Source: JAGWRI01 sp963728785 (lineage in GTDB: Bacteria; Gemmatimonadota; Gemmatimonadetes; Gemmatimonadales; Gemmatimonadaceae). From it: a DNA stretch of 64,000 bases. Positions 18,374 through 30,286 of the stretch are shown here, in pieces; position 1 is the first letter of the stretch; each line of letters starts with the position of its first letter. The translations under genes were made by a program, and so were the position numbers. Under the pieces are notes generated by a model. That model searched no databases. It worked only from the letters and a program-made list of their open reading frames with translations, and was not told where the DNA came from. The stretch lies in assembly GCA_963728785.1 (NCBI GenBank), contig CAVSKV010000004.1:1054001-1118000 (forward strand). Direction: 5' to 3'.

Positions 18374-18849
18374 GCGACGCTTCACCGCCCGCCGCGCGCA
18401 TCATGTCGTGGGAGGAGGCGCGCGCATGGCGGCGTGCCGTACCGGGACGGGTCGTGTTCACCAACGGCGTGTTTGACCTCCTGCATCCCGGGCACGTCGA
18501 TCTTTTGCTGGGCGCGCGTCGGCAGGGGGACGCGCTCGTCGTGGGGCTCAACGCCGATGTGTCGGTGCGGAGGCTCAAGGGACCGGGGCGCCCGGTGCGC
18601 GGCGAGGCGGAGCGCGCCTATGTCCTCGCGGCGCTGGCGCCCGTTGACGCCGTGGTGCTGTTCGCGCAGAACACCCCCCTGGAATTGATCCGGGCGCTCG
18701 AGCCGGACGTCCTCGTGAAGGGCGGCGATTACACGGAAGCGACCATTGTCGGCGCACCCGACGTGCGCGCGCGCGGCGGCGACGTGGTGGTCATCCCACT
18801 CACGCCGGGCCAATCCACCACCTCCATCATCGAGAAGCTGCGTGGCTGA
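18370..18849 (+). CDS. rfaE2: D-glycero-beta-D-manno-heptose 1-phosphate adenylyltransferase
   Basis: This enzyme makes ADP-heptose for the LPS inner core, the second activity of bifunctional HldE. The 159-residue protein is the nucleotidyltransferase domain alone: VVFTNGVFDLLHPGHVDLLLGAR (HxGH at residues 39-42), then LVVGLNADVSVRRLKGPGRPV and DVLVKGGDYTE. The upstream stop TGA overlaps TTG 18370 (TTGA), which is the start chosen here. ATG 18403 (11 codons later) is a reasonable alternative because many homologues begin near SWEEA. The kinase half (RfaE1) is not in the window. It overlaps rph by 8 bases. Confidence 0.9.
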   Translation: MSDASPPAARIMSWEEARAWRRAVPGRVVFTNGVFDLLHPGHVDLLLGARRQGDALVVGLNADVSVRRLKGPGRPVRGEAERAYVLAALAPVDAVVLFAQNTPLELIRALEPDVLVKGGDYTEATIVGAPDVRARGGDVVVIPLTPGQSTTSIIEKLRG

Positions 18850-19570
18850 TCACACTGCGTCCCCGCGCGACGGCCGCGCCAATGACGAGATGCGCCCGGT
18901 GTCCCTCGAACGGCGTGCGTCGGCCTACGCAGAAGGCTCGTGTCTGGCCGCGTTCGGCGGCACGCGAGTCCTGTGCACGGCCTCGGTCGAACAGGGCGTG
19001 CCGGGCTGGCGCAAGGGCAGCGGCCTCGGCTGGATCACCGCCGAGTACGCCATGCTGCCGCGCGCCACGCACACCCGCAGCCCGCGCGAGCGCTCGCAAC
19101 TCGGCGGTCGCACGCAGGAAATCCAACGCCTCATCGGGCGCAGCGTGCGTGCCATGCTGGATGGTTTCACGTTCGGCGAGTACACCGTGCGCGTGGACTG
19201 CGACGTGCTGCAGGCGGACGGCGGCACCCGCACGGCCGCGATCACCGGGGCGTGCGTAGCCGTGAGCGACGCGTTTGGCTGGATGGTGGCCACGGGCAAG
19301 CTGGGCGGATCTCCGGTGCGCCGCCGCGTGGCTGCGGTGAGTGTTGGGATCGTGGGTGGGGAGCCGCGGCTCGATCTCGAGTATCGCGAGGATGTGGCCG
19401 CCGACGTGGACATGAACGTCGTGATGAGCAGCGCCGGCGAGTTCGTGGAAGTGCAGGGCACGGGCGAGAAGCAGACGTTCGACCGCCGCCAACTCGAGCA
19501 GATGCTCGGGCTCGCCGAACAGGGCATTCGCGCACTCGACGCGGTGCAGCGGCGAGCACTGGGAGCTTGA
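18842..19570 (+). CDS. rph: Ribonuclease PH
   Basis: RNase PH is a phosphate-dependent 3'-5' exonuclease that trims tRNA 3' ends. The 242-residue protein begins at GTG 18842 and carries SPRDGRANDEMRPVSLERRA, GSCLAAFGGTRVLCTASVE, ERSQLGGRTQEIQRLIGRSVRAML and VRVDCDVLQADGGTRTAAITGA, all typical. The 8-base overlap with rfaE2 and the TTGA overlap with rdgB fit the dense packing. The next genes downstream after rdgB are tRNAs, two of which (Pro and Lys) lack an encoded CCA. Confidence 0.95.
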   Translation: MADHTASPRDGRANDEMRPVSLERRASAYAEGSCLAAFGGTRVLCTASVEQGVPGWRKGSGLGWITAEYAMLPRATHTRSPRERSQLGGRTQEIQRLIGRSVRAMLDGFTFGEYTVRVDCDVLQADGGTRTAAITGACVAVSDAFGWMVATGKLGGSPVRRRVAAVSVGIVGGEPRLDLEYREDVAADVDMNVVMSSAGEFVEVQGTGEKQTFDRRQLEQMLGLAEQGIRALDAVQRRALGA

Positions 19571-20190
19571 CGCTGCGCGTGTTGCTGTTGGCCACGCGAA
19601 GCGCTGGCAAGCTGGCCGAATTGCGACCGATGTTCACGGCCGCCGAGTGGATGGTGCGCGATTTGGGCGAAGCAGGGGTGGCGGAGTCGCCCGAAGAGGA
19701 GAGCCTCGAGGCGTTCGATACGTTCGAGGAGAACGCGCGCTCCAAGGCGCACTATTTCTGGACGCGGAGCGGCGGCCTTCCGGTCGTAGCCGAAGATTCC
19801 GGCCTCGAAGTGTTGGCGCTGGGGGGCGCCCCCGGGGTGCTGAGCAAGCGCTGGAGCGGGCGCCGGGACCTGAGTGGCCGGGCACTCGACCAGGCGAACA
19901 ACGCGATGCTATTGGAACGGCTGAGCGGCGCTGCTGATCGTCGGGCGCGGTACGTCTGCGCGGCGGTATTCTGGGACGGCCGGCGGGAGGTGGTATCGCG
20001 GGGAGAGACGGCGGGGGCGATCGGGGAGCAGCGAGCCGGCGGCGACAGCGGATTCGGGTACGATCCGTACTTCGTGAGCGGCGAACTCGGACGGGCGTTC
20101 TCCTCGGTGTCGCGTGAAGTGAAGGCGGCAGTGAGTCATCGCGGGCGGGCGATCGCGCAGCTGTTGAAATCGCTGGAGCAACGCGGTTGA
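19567..20190 (+). CDS. rdgB: XTP/dITP pyrophosphatase (RdgB/HAM1 family)
   Basis: RdgB hydrolyses non-canonical purine triphosphates (XTP, dITP, ITP) to keep them out of DNA and RNA. The 207-residue product starts at TTG 19567, part of a TTGA overlap with rph. The family signature LATRSAGKLAELRPMF is at the N-terminus (usually ATxNxGKxxE). TFEENARSKAHYF, VAEDSGLEVLALGGAPGV and GDSGFGYDPYFV follow. GTG 19579 is an alternative start four codons in. The pairing rph-rdgB is common in bacteria. Confidence 0.93.
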   Translation: MTLRVLLLATRSAGKLAELRPMFTAAEWMVRDLGEAGVAESPEEESLEAFDTFEENARSKAHYFWTRSGGLPVVAEDSGLEVLALGGAPGVLSKRWSGRRDLSGRALDQANNAMLLERLSGAADRRARYVCAAVFWDGRREVVSRGETAGAIGEQRAGGDSGFGYDPYFVSGELGRAFSSVSREVKAAVSHRGRAIAQLLKSLEQRG

Positions 20191-20225
20191 CGGGACTAGC
20201 CGGCGCCTCTAGAATTATGGGCTCG

Positions 20226-20299
20226 CGGGGCGTAGCGTAGCCTGGTATCGCGCCTGCTTTGGGAGCAGGAGGTCCCCGGTTCAAATCCGGGCGCCCCGA
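20226..20299 (+). tRNA. tRNA-Pro (anticodon TGG)
   Basis: Acceptor CGGGGCG pairs with CGCCCCG (20292-20298). The anticodon arm is CCTGC-TTTGGGA-GCAGG with anticodon TGG, and the T-arm is CCCGG-TTCAAAT-CCGGG. The discriminator is A at 20299. The CCA end is not encoded (CCT follows). Confidence 0.96.
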
Positions 20300-20339
20300 C
20301 CTAGGGAAGGCGAGGGAGACGGCCTTCCTTGCGGACGAA

Positions 20340-20416
20340 GCGCCAGTAGCTCAGTTGGATAGAGCAACAGCCTTCTAAGCTGTAGGTCGGGGGTTCGATT
20401 CCCTCCTGGCGCACCA
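20340..20416 (+). tRNA. tRNA-Arg (anticodon TCT)
   Basis: Acceptor GCGCCAG pairs with CTGGCGC. The anticodon loop CTTCTAA has anticodon TCT, and the T-loop is TTCGATT. The CCA is encoded at 20414-20416. It lies 40 bases after tRNA-Pro. Confidence 0.96.
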
Positions 20417-20869
20417 CTCTTTGCGCAGTTTGGTTTCAGTTGAGCGAGCAGAGTGCGCCGGTGCCAAGCGCCGATTACGCCACCGCGAGGCGACGTGGCG
20501 GTGCGCAGGATTTCGGCTTTGGGGCGATGTGCGGGAAGGACGGTAACGTGCCTGTTTCCACGTGCAACGACCCACCTGGCCCAGTTGACCGTGGGTTTTG
20601 TTCGACAGACGGTCAGGAGTAGAATCAGCGTCGTAGGGTGCGAACGAGACTCACGACATGGGGTCTGCCCGCGGTCCTGCGCCACTTGCCGTCGCCATAT
20701 TCGTTTGACCGGGTGCAGGCAATGGAAAGGACGCTCGCCATGGAAGTCCTCTCCAAACGCTGATGCGTTAGTTTTCATGGTGAATGCCGTGCCGATACGT
20801 GGCTCGAGGTGTCGGCGCTCGTCTCGAACGACCGGGTTTGGGCGCAGGATGTGGGGGGTGTGGCGCGAC
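20417..20869 (+). other. Gene-free spacer between tRNA-Arg and tRNA-Lys
   Basis: About 450 bases with no convincing gene. The short open frames here (60-165 codons on either strand) have no recognisable motif and run into the tRNAs. A weak hairpin with a short T run sits at 20755-20773 (AACGC-tgat-GCGTT then AGTTTT) and might end a transcript from the tRNA-Pro/Arg side. No promoter with both boxes was found. A small RNA cannot be excluded. Confidence 0.5.
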
Positions 20870-20942
20870 GCGCCGTTAGCTCAATTGGCAGAGCAAGTGA
20901 CTCTTAATCACTAGGTTGTAGGTTCGATTCCTACACGGCGCA
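20870..20942 (+). tRNA. tRNA-Lys (anticodon CTT)
   Basis: Acceptor GCGCCGT pairs with ACGGCGC. The anticodon arm is AGTGA-CTCTTAA-TCACT with anticodon CTT, and the T-arm is TGTAG-GTTCGATT-CCTACA. The discriminator is A at 20942. No CCA is encoded. It lies about 300 bases before the 16S rRNA. Confidence 0.95.
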
Positions 20943-21018
20943 TGCGACCGGCGGACTTGGGGCGGGCGATGGCTTCGGGTTGCGGTCGGTGCAGAGTGGA
21001 AAATCTTGTTTCAAACGC

Positions 21019-21048
21019 TTGACGTAGCAGGGGCAGTGTTGTTATTGT
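21019..21048 (+). promoter_or_regulatory. rRNA operon promoter
   Basis: TTGACG at 21019-21024 and TATTGT at 21043-21048, 18 bases apart, about 190 bases upstream of 16S. The flanks are relatively AT-rich for this genome. The predicted start point is near 21055, just before a leader hairpin at 21056-21073 (TGTCGCC-aata-GGCGACA). Confidence 0.6.
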
Positions 21049-21055
21049 TATAGGC

Positions 21056-21239
21056 TGTCGCCAATAGGCGACAATCGAGCTGATTGATAATTGAATTGGG
21101 AAGATGGATGTGCGAGGCGAACTCGTTGATCCGGGCCCGTTCAGGGGATCCCGGGGAGAGTTCAAACTGAACATTCTGTGATTCGGACATGCTGTCTACG
21201 CGACAGCGTGGGCAGCGTTTTCGAGGAGCTATTTCGAAC
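21056..21239 (+). other. rRNA leader with hairpins and the 5' arm of the 16S processing stem
   Basis: The leader contains a 7-bp hairpin at 21056-21073. The segment 21089-21103 is perfectly complementary to 22834-22848 downstream of 16S, and weaker pairing extends inward to 21119/22821. The leader also holds a 6-bp hairpin at 21191-21207 (GCTGTC/GACAGC). The long-range stem loops out pre-16S RNA, as RNase III substrates do in other bacteria. Confidence 0.8.
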
Positions 21240-22764
<1,525 letters not shown>

Positions 22765-23005
22765 ACGGATCGAGCGAGTAGGCGCCCTTCGGGGTCGCTG
22801 AAAGTCTTCCGCAAGTCGCTCGTCTCGGCATCCCTTCCCAATTCAATTTCTGCTTCGCGGCGCTCACGCGAGCGCCGCCCTTGCTGTTTGACAACGGAAG
22901 TATGGTAGATCGTGGGATAAGCGAATCATCATGAGAGATTTCAACGAAGCACTGTATGAAGTCACTCTGAAGAAATCGCGCGTGCTTTGCTTGACACGAT
23001 TTTGT
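22765..23005 (+). other. 16S-23S internal spacer without tRNA genes
   Basis: This 241-base spacer contains no tRNA-Ile or tRNA-Ala. It holds the 3' arm of the 16S processing stem (22821-22848), an 8-bp hairpin at 22857-22878 (GCGGCGCT/AGCGCCGC), and a boxA-like TGCTGTTTGACAAC near 22882-22895. The 5' arm of the 23S processing stem is at 22912-22925, perfectly complementary to 26009-26022. Confidence 0.8.
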
Positions 23006-25955
<2,950 letters not shown>

Positions 25956-26042
25956 ACTCCCAAGTAGCAACTGCAAGCAAAGCCACTAGCGATTTTTGTG
26001 GATTCGATCCACGATCTACCATGCCTCCGAAGTCATCATATT

Positions 26043-26160
26043 CGCTGGCGACCAGAGCGTAGGGGCCACACCCGTTCCCATTCCGAACACGGCCGTTAAG
26101 CCCTACAGCGCCGATGGTACTCCGCCCGAGAGGGCGCGGGAGAGTAGGCCGTCGCCGGCA
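26043..26160 (+). rRNA. rrf: 5S ribosomal RNA
   Basis: About 118 bases. The ends pair (GCTGGCGAC with GTCGCCGGC). The inner conserved stretches CCCATTCCGAACACGG and AGCGCCGATGGTA are typical. It follows 23S after about 90 bases that carry the 3' arm of the 23S processing stem. Confidence 0.96.
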
Positions 26161-26166
26161 CTCCTT

Positions 26167-26212
26167 CACTTCGCCCCGGTCGTGATCTCACGGCCGGGGC
26201 GAAGTGCGTTTT
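26167..26212 (+). terminator. Intrinsic terminator of the rRNA operon
   Basis: A 13-bp stem (CACTTCGCCCCGG at 26167-26179 with its complement at 26194-26206) is capped by a further 4-bp hairpin (CGTG/CACG). It is followed by CGTTTTCCC. It begins 7 bases after 5S. Confidence 0.92.
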
Positions 26213-26297
26213 CCCAGTGACGCAGAACCCCATGCCGGTCGTCCTCTGTCGGCACCCAGTTCGGCGCCGTTCCGTTCCCCTCCGCTCCCCCGCTTCC

Positions 26298-27179
26298 ATG
26301 CCCCGCGCTGGCATCGTCACCGTCGCCGGAAAGCCCAACGCCGGGAAGTCCACGCTCCTCAACCGGGTCGTGGGCCAGAAGCTGAGTATCGTGAGCGCCA
26401 AACCCCAGTCCACCAGGGACCGCATCGTCGGCATCCACACTAGCGGCGACACGCAGATGGTGGTGCTCGACACGCCGGGACTCCTCAACCCCCGCTACGC
26501 CCTGCAGCGCGCCATGCGCGTGACCGCGCTCAAGGCGCTCGAAGACGCCGACGTCATCGTCTACCTAGTCGACGCCACGGAGAACGATCCATCGTCGCTC
26601 ACCGAAGCGGCGGAGCTGACCCGCACGCCACGCGCCCCCGTGCTCACGGCCCTCAACAAGATCGACCGCCTGTCGAGCGAGGAACGGGCCGCCCTCGCCC
26701 GTCAGTCGCCGGAGGCATTCCCCATCTCCGCCGCCACGGGGGAGGGCGTCGATGCGCTCCTCGCCGCCTGCCGAGGACATCTGCCCGAATCGCCGTTCCT
26801 CTATCCGGAAGACGAACTGAGCACGCAGACGGTGCGCTTCTTCACCGCCGAACTGGTTCGCGAAACGGCGCTCGAGCAACTGGAGCAAGAACTGCCGTAC
26901 AGTGTAGCGTGCGAGATCGAGGAGTTCCGCGAAGGCCAGGTCCCGGTGTACATTCGAGCGGTCCTCTACGTCGAGCGGGAAAGCCAGAAGCGAATCCTGA
27001 TCGGCGCCAAGGGAGCCCGCGTTCGGCAGATCGGCCAGGCGGCGCGCGCCAAGATCGAATCGCTCGTCGGTGAGCGGGTATATCTGGATCTGTGGGTGAA
27101 GGTGCTTCCCAACTGGCGCAAGAACGCCGTGGCCCTCGGCCGCTTCGGCTATCGCGTACCTGAGGAACCGTCGCAATGA
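26298..27179 (+). CDS. era: GTPase Era
   Basis: Era is a GTPase with a C-terminal KH domain that binds the 3' end of 16S rRNA and guides 30S maturation. The 293-residue protein from ATG 26298 has G1 GKPNAGKST (about 11-19), G2-region STRDRIVGIHT, G3 DTPGLL, G4 NKID and the KH block VERESQKRILIGAKGARVRQIGQAARAKIESLVG. The frame is open upstream to 26217, but the extra 27 residues show no homology. It is the first gene after the rRNA operon and its terminator, so it must have its own promoter in the 85-base gap. It overlaps the next gene as ATGA. Confidence 0.95.
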   Translation: MPRAGIVTVAGKPNAGKSTLLNRVVGQKLSIVSAKPQSTRDRIVGIHTSGDTQMVVLDTPGLLNPRYALQRAMRVTALKALEDADVIVYLVDATENDPSSLTEAAELTRTPRAPVLTALNKIDRLSSEERAALARQSPEAFPISAATGEGVDALLAACRGHLPESPFLYPEDELSTQTVRFFTAELVRETALEQLEQELPYSVACEIEEFREGQVPVYIRAVLYVERESQKRILIGAKGARVRQIGQAARAKIESLVGERVYLDLWVKVLPNWRKNAVALGRFGYRVPEEPSQ

Positions 27180-27343
27180 GCGTCTCGCCGCAACTGCTCC
27201 AGATCCTGGTCTGCCCCAAGTGCAAGGGTCCGCTGGAATACAGGCCGGCAGGCCAGGAACTGTTGTGCGTGGCCTGCCGGCTCAAGTATCCCGTGCGCGA
27301 CGACATCCCGATCATGCTGATCGATGAGGCGATTCTCTACTAA
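27176..27343 (+). CDS. Trm112-like small zinc-finger protein (UPF0434/YcaR family)
   Basis: A 55-residue protein: MSVSPQLLQILVCPKCKGPL, then a strand-rich middle, then LCVACRLKYPV and a closing DDIPIMLIDEA. The two CxxC pairs (VCPKCK and CVACR) should bind one zinc, and the IPIMLIDEA tail is the hallmark of bacterial Trm112/YcaR proteins. Eukaryotic Trm112 activates methyltransferases; the bacterial role is less clear. It overlaps era (ATGA) and the following barrel gene (20 bases), so it is probably translated with them. YcaR homologues often sit next to lpxK in other bacteria, but not here. Confidence 0.88.
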   Translation: MSVSPQLLQILVCPKCKGPLEYRPAGQELLCVACRLKYPVRDDIPIMLIDEAILY

Positions 27344-28319
27344 CCACCGCCGGATTCTCTCGATCGCGACGCTGGCAGCTGCGCTCGGCACGAGCCTTGG
27401 CGCCGCGCCGTTGCGCGCGCAGGGTGGGGTCGCCACCGCCGGCGGGCTCGAACTCGTGTTGCCGGTGGGCGCCCGCGCCGTCGGACTCGCCCAGGCCGTG
27501 GTGGCCGACTTCCTGGGCAGCGAGAGCGTGTGGTGGAATCCGGCGGCCATGGCGCGGGAGCAGACGAGCGAGGTCGCCATCCACCACAGCCAGACATTCG
27601 CCGTCACGGGGGACGCCATCACGCTGGTCGTTCCCGCGGCCCCGGTGGGAGTGGTGGCCCTTTCGGCCGACCTGTACAGCTACGGCACGCAGGACGTGAC
27701 CGACGCTACGGGGACCTACGGCACGTTCACGCCGCGCGCGACGATCTTTGCCGCCACGTTCGCCGGCAACGTCGGGTCGCACGCATCGGTGGGGCTCAAC
27801 TACAAGTTCTACCAGCGCGGGATCAATTGCAGTGGGGGCTGCTCCGGCCTTCCGACACAGGGCGCGTCGACGACGGCCCTGGACTTCGGCGCCCAGTTCC
27901 GTCCGCTGAACGATTCGTCTCTCTACATCGGGGTGGCCCTGCGCAACGTCGGGCCCCGGCTTCAGGAGAATGACGCGCCTCAGGCAGACGCGCTTCCGAC
28001 GCGCCTCGACATCGGGGTCACCTACGTGCCTCACATCGCCTCCTTGGGGCCGGAAGCGGAACTGCGCCTCGGGGCTGGGGTGGTGAACTCGATCCCGGCG
28101 ACTGGCCCCGGCCTGCGTCTGGGAGCCGATCTGGGCTGGCAGCAGAAGGTCCACGTTCGGGCCGGATACGTGTACCAGGGACCCGGGGGCTCCGGACCGA
28201 CAATCGGCCTAGGGGCGTCTACCGGGCGGCTGGTTCTGGATATCGCCCGCATGTTCAGCGACGACGTGGCCAACACGGGCCAGCCGCCCACGTATTTCTC
28301 CCTGCGCCTGCTGTTTTGA
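27324..28319 (+). CDS. PorV/PorQ-family outer-membrane beta-barrel protein
   Basis: A 331-residue exported protein with a signal peptide (MRRFSTNHRRILSIATLAAALGTSLGAAPLRAQ, cut after RAQ) and a beta-barrel pattern of alternating strands ending in aromatic-rich YFSLRLLF. The start of the mature part reads LPVGARAVGLAQAVVADFLGSESVWWNPAAMA. This is the conserved front of PorV/UPF0164-type FadL-like barrels, in which GARAxGMGxAxxA and WNPAG recur. In Bacteroidota PorV serves type IX secretion; in other phyla the role is uncertain, and no other T9SS gene is in the window. The start ATG 27324 is inside the preceding small gene. Confidence 0.8.
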   Translation: MRRFSTNHRRILSIATLAAALGTSLGAAPLRAQGGVATAGGLELVLPVGARAVGLAQAVVADFLGSESVWWNPAAMAREQTSEVAIHHSQTFAVTGDAITLVVPAAPVGVVALSADLYSYGTQDVTDATGTYGTFTPRATIFAATFAGNVGSHASVGLNYKFYQRGINCSGGCSGLPTQGASTTALDFGAQFRPLNDSSLYIGVALRNVGPRLQENDAPQADALPTRLDIGVTYVPHIASLGPEAELRLGAGVVNSIPATGPGLRLGADLGWQQKVHVRAGYVYQGPGGSGPTIGLGASTGRLVLDIARMFSDDVANTGQPPTYFSLRLLF

Positions 28320-29158
28320 TGCGACGGTGGACGGCGGCAGGGCTCGCGCTGGCCGTAGCTGCAGCGCCAGCCGCGTCGCAGCGGATGACGCCCCCATTGC
28401 GCGCCGCGGCTCTGCCCGCGCCGGCCCTGGGCGTCTGGCCCGCGGCGGTCCCCCTGCCCAAGCCGTTCGCTCTCGAGATCCCACCCTGGACGGCACCAAT
28501 CGCGTCTGCCATCCTCCCGGGAGTCGGCCAGGCAGTGCTCCACCAGCAACGCTTCCTTGCCTACCTGGCCGTCGAAGGGTTCGTGTGGCTGCAGTACTTC
28601 AAGGACGAGCGGGATTGGCGGCAGCAGCGCGCCGCCTATCGCGACCTGGCGGCACAAGTGGCGCGCTCCCCGTTCACGTCCAATCCGCCTATAGGCACGT
28701 GGCCCTACTACGAAGAGATGGAGCATTTCCTGGAAAGCGGCGTATACAGCTTGTCCGGGTCCGCGACGAACGTACAGCCCGAGACGGACGAGTCAACGTA
28801 TAACGGGGCGATGTGGCTCCTGGCGCGCCAGAACTTCTGGCCCAATCCTTCACTGCCGCCGCCGGTGAATTCGCCGCAGTACCAGCAGGCTCTGCAGTTT
28901 TACGAGAGCCGAGCCGTACAGCCGGAATATCGGTGGTCGTGGCGCAACGCCCAACTCGAGCAGGACCTCTACCGGTGGACCATCAACAAGGCCAACGATG
29001 CGGTGCGCCGGGCCACCTCGGACCTGGGGATCATCCTGGCCAACCACGTGCTGAGCGCGGTGGATGCGTTTGCGACACTACGTCTGCAGGTGACGGGGGG
29101 GGCGGTGGGCGACTATCGCGTGGGCCTGACGGTGCCTTTGCCGTGGCCGCATCGGTAG
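28319..29158 (+). CDS. Exported protein of unknown function, paralogous to 14230-14880 (DUF5683-like)
   Basis: A 279-residue protein from ATG 28319, overlapping the barrel gene's stop (TGATG). It has a short signal peptide (MRRWTAAGLALAVAAAPAASQ) and a Pro-rich linker. Then comes ASAILPGVGQAVLHQQRFLAYLAVEGFVWLQYF, a helix-rich middle, and near the C-terminus ILANHVLSAVDAFATLRLQ. The PGxGQ and ANHxxSxxDA landmarks match the 14.2-kb protein. The C-terminal strands (GDYRVGLTVPLPWPHR) look membrane-associated. Function is unknown. Coupling to a PorV-like barrel hints at an outer-membrane role. Confidence 0.75.
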   Translation: MRRWTAAGLALAVAAAPAASQRMTPPLRAAALPAPALGVWPAAVPLPKPFALEIPPWTAPIASAILPGVGQAVLHQQRFLAYLAVEGFVWLQYFKDERDWRQQRAAYRDLAAQVARSPFTSNPPIGTWPYYEEMEHFLESGVYSLSGSATNVQPETDESTYNGAMWLLARQNFWPNPSLPPPVNSPQYQQALQFYESRAVQPEYRWSWRNAQLEQDLYRWTINKANDAVRRATSDLGIILANHVLSAVDAFATLRLQVTGGAVGDYRVGLTVPLPWPHR

Positions 29159-29223
29159 CTCGCCGGCCGAGCGTATGACAGTGTAAGCGGTAGGGGCATC
29201 GCAACTTGCGGCGCCAGTGGCGT

Positions 29224-29252
29224 TTGACTTGATCTGTGGCGTCCGGTATCTT
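29224..29252 (+). promoter_or_regulatory. Sigma70-type promoter for the GGDEF/zinc-ribbon operon
   Basis: TTGACT at 29224-29229 and TATCTT at 29247-29252 with an ideal 17-base spacer, in the only sizeable gap (126 bases) in this stretch. The predicted start point near 29259 gives a leader of about 26 bases to GTG 29285. The TATCTT -10 recurs in front of prfB and bshC. Confidence 0.65.
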
Positions 29253-29284
29253 GGCCACAGCAGTGCATCTCCCACTTATCCCAC

Positions 29285-30286
29285 GTGACCGCGGACAAGC
29301 AAAAGCTCCTCGTCTTTTCGTTGAACGAGCAGTCCCTGCCCCTAGTCGTCGAAGGTTGGCTACTGGGGCTCGGGCTTCCCGTCGTCGCCGTGAAGACGTC
29401 GGACGAGTTGCTGGCGATGGCGTTGAGGGGGCGCCCGCGCGTTGCAGTGTTCGATTGCCGCAAGGACTCCGCGACCGCGTACGCTGCCAGCGCGCGGCTG
29501 AAGGGGGACTCGTATACCGCGGTGGTGCCTACGGTGATGGTCACGGCGAACGACGACGATGCCTTCGCCCGGGCGTTCGCTGCCGGGGCGGACGAGGTGA
29601 TCCGGGAGTCGCTGGGCGAGGAGGAGGCGCGAATCCGGCTGGATTCCATGCTCCGGCGTTCTGATCGCGACCTGGTGGTGCACCCTTCGACGCGGCTACC
29701 AGGCGCAGTGGAGATCGAGGCGGAGGTGACGCGGCGCCTCCATCGCGGGGATCCGTTCGGGATGTGCTACGCGGACCTCGACCATTTCAAGGAGTACAAC
29801 GACCGCTATTCGTACTACGACGGGGACCGGTGCATCCGCATCCTCGCCAAGGTGTTGCACGACGTGGTCAAGGGGGTGTGCTTCGACGACGGGTTCGTCG
29901 GACACATCGGCGGCGACGACTTCATCTTCGTCATTCCGATGGCGGCCGTGTCGGAAGTGTGCGCCGAGATCGTCTTCGTGTTCGACACGCTGATTCCGTA
30001 CCAGTATTCTGAACAGGACCGGCGCGCCGGTTATTTTTTCGGGAAGGATCGCCGCGGACAACTGCACCGCGTCCCGTTGATGACGGTGTCAATCGGTGTG
30101 GTGACGAACGCGCGGAGAAAGTTCACGCATGCTGCCCAGATGAGCGAGTTGGCCACAGAAATGAAGAGCTACGCAAAGACGCTACCGGGGTCGGTGTTCA
30201 CGATCGATCGTCGAACGGACGATTCGGTGCTCGAAGCAAAGGACGTCGAGCGCGCCGGGGCGGCCGGCGGAGCGGAGGGGCAGTGA
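29285..30286 (+). CDS. Receiver-like plus GGDEF-domain protein (probable diguanylate cyclase)
   Basis: A 333-residue cytoplasmic protein. Residues about 8-125 look like a response-regulator receiver (LLVFSLNEQSLPLVVEGWL, VAVFDCRKDS with a candidate Asp, TVMVTANDDD). Residues about 140-310 are a GGDEF domain: GMCYADLDHFKEYNDRYSYYDGDRCIR, then HIGGDDF near 206-212, and the late MTVSIGVVTNARR block. The active loop is GGDDF rather than GGDEF, a variant known in active members. The Asp of the DGD motif that selects a second GTP is kept, so c-di-GMP rather than cGAMP is expected. No RxxD inhibitory site precedes the loop. It starts at GTG 29285 and overlaps the zinc-ribbon gene by GTGA. Confidence 0.85.
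   Translation: MTADKQKLLVFSLNEQSLPLVVEGWLLGLGLPVVAVKTSDELLAMALRGRPRVAVFDCRKDSATAYAASARLKGDSYTAVVPTVMVTANDDDAFARAFAAGADEVIRESLGEEEARIRLDSMLRRSDRDLVVHPSTRLPGAVEIEAEVTRRLHRGDPFGMCYADLDHFKEYNDRYSYYDGDRCIRILAKVLHDVVKGVCFDDGFVGHIGGDDFIFVIPMAAVSEVCAEIVFVFDTLIPYQYSEQDRRAGYFFGKDRRGQLHRVPLMTVSIGVVTNARRKFTHAAQMSELATEMKSYAKTLPGSVFTIDRRTDDSVLEAKDVERAGAAGGAEGQ

Noticed and set aside
20755..20775. Hairpin AACGC-tgat-GCGTT followed by AGTTTT as a terminator
   Set aside because: Only 5 bp and a broken T-run; too weak to list as a terminator.
27324..28319. PorV-like barrel as evidence for type IX secretion
   Set aside because: No other T9SS gene (porU, porK-N, sov/sprA) or T9SS C-terminal sorting domain is seen in the window.
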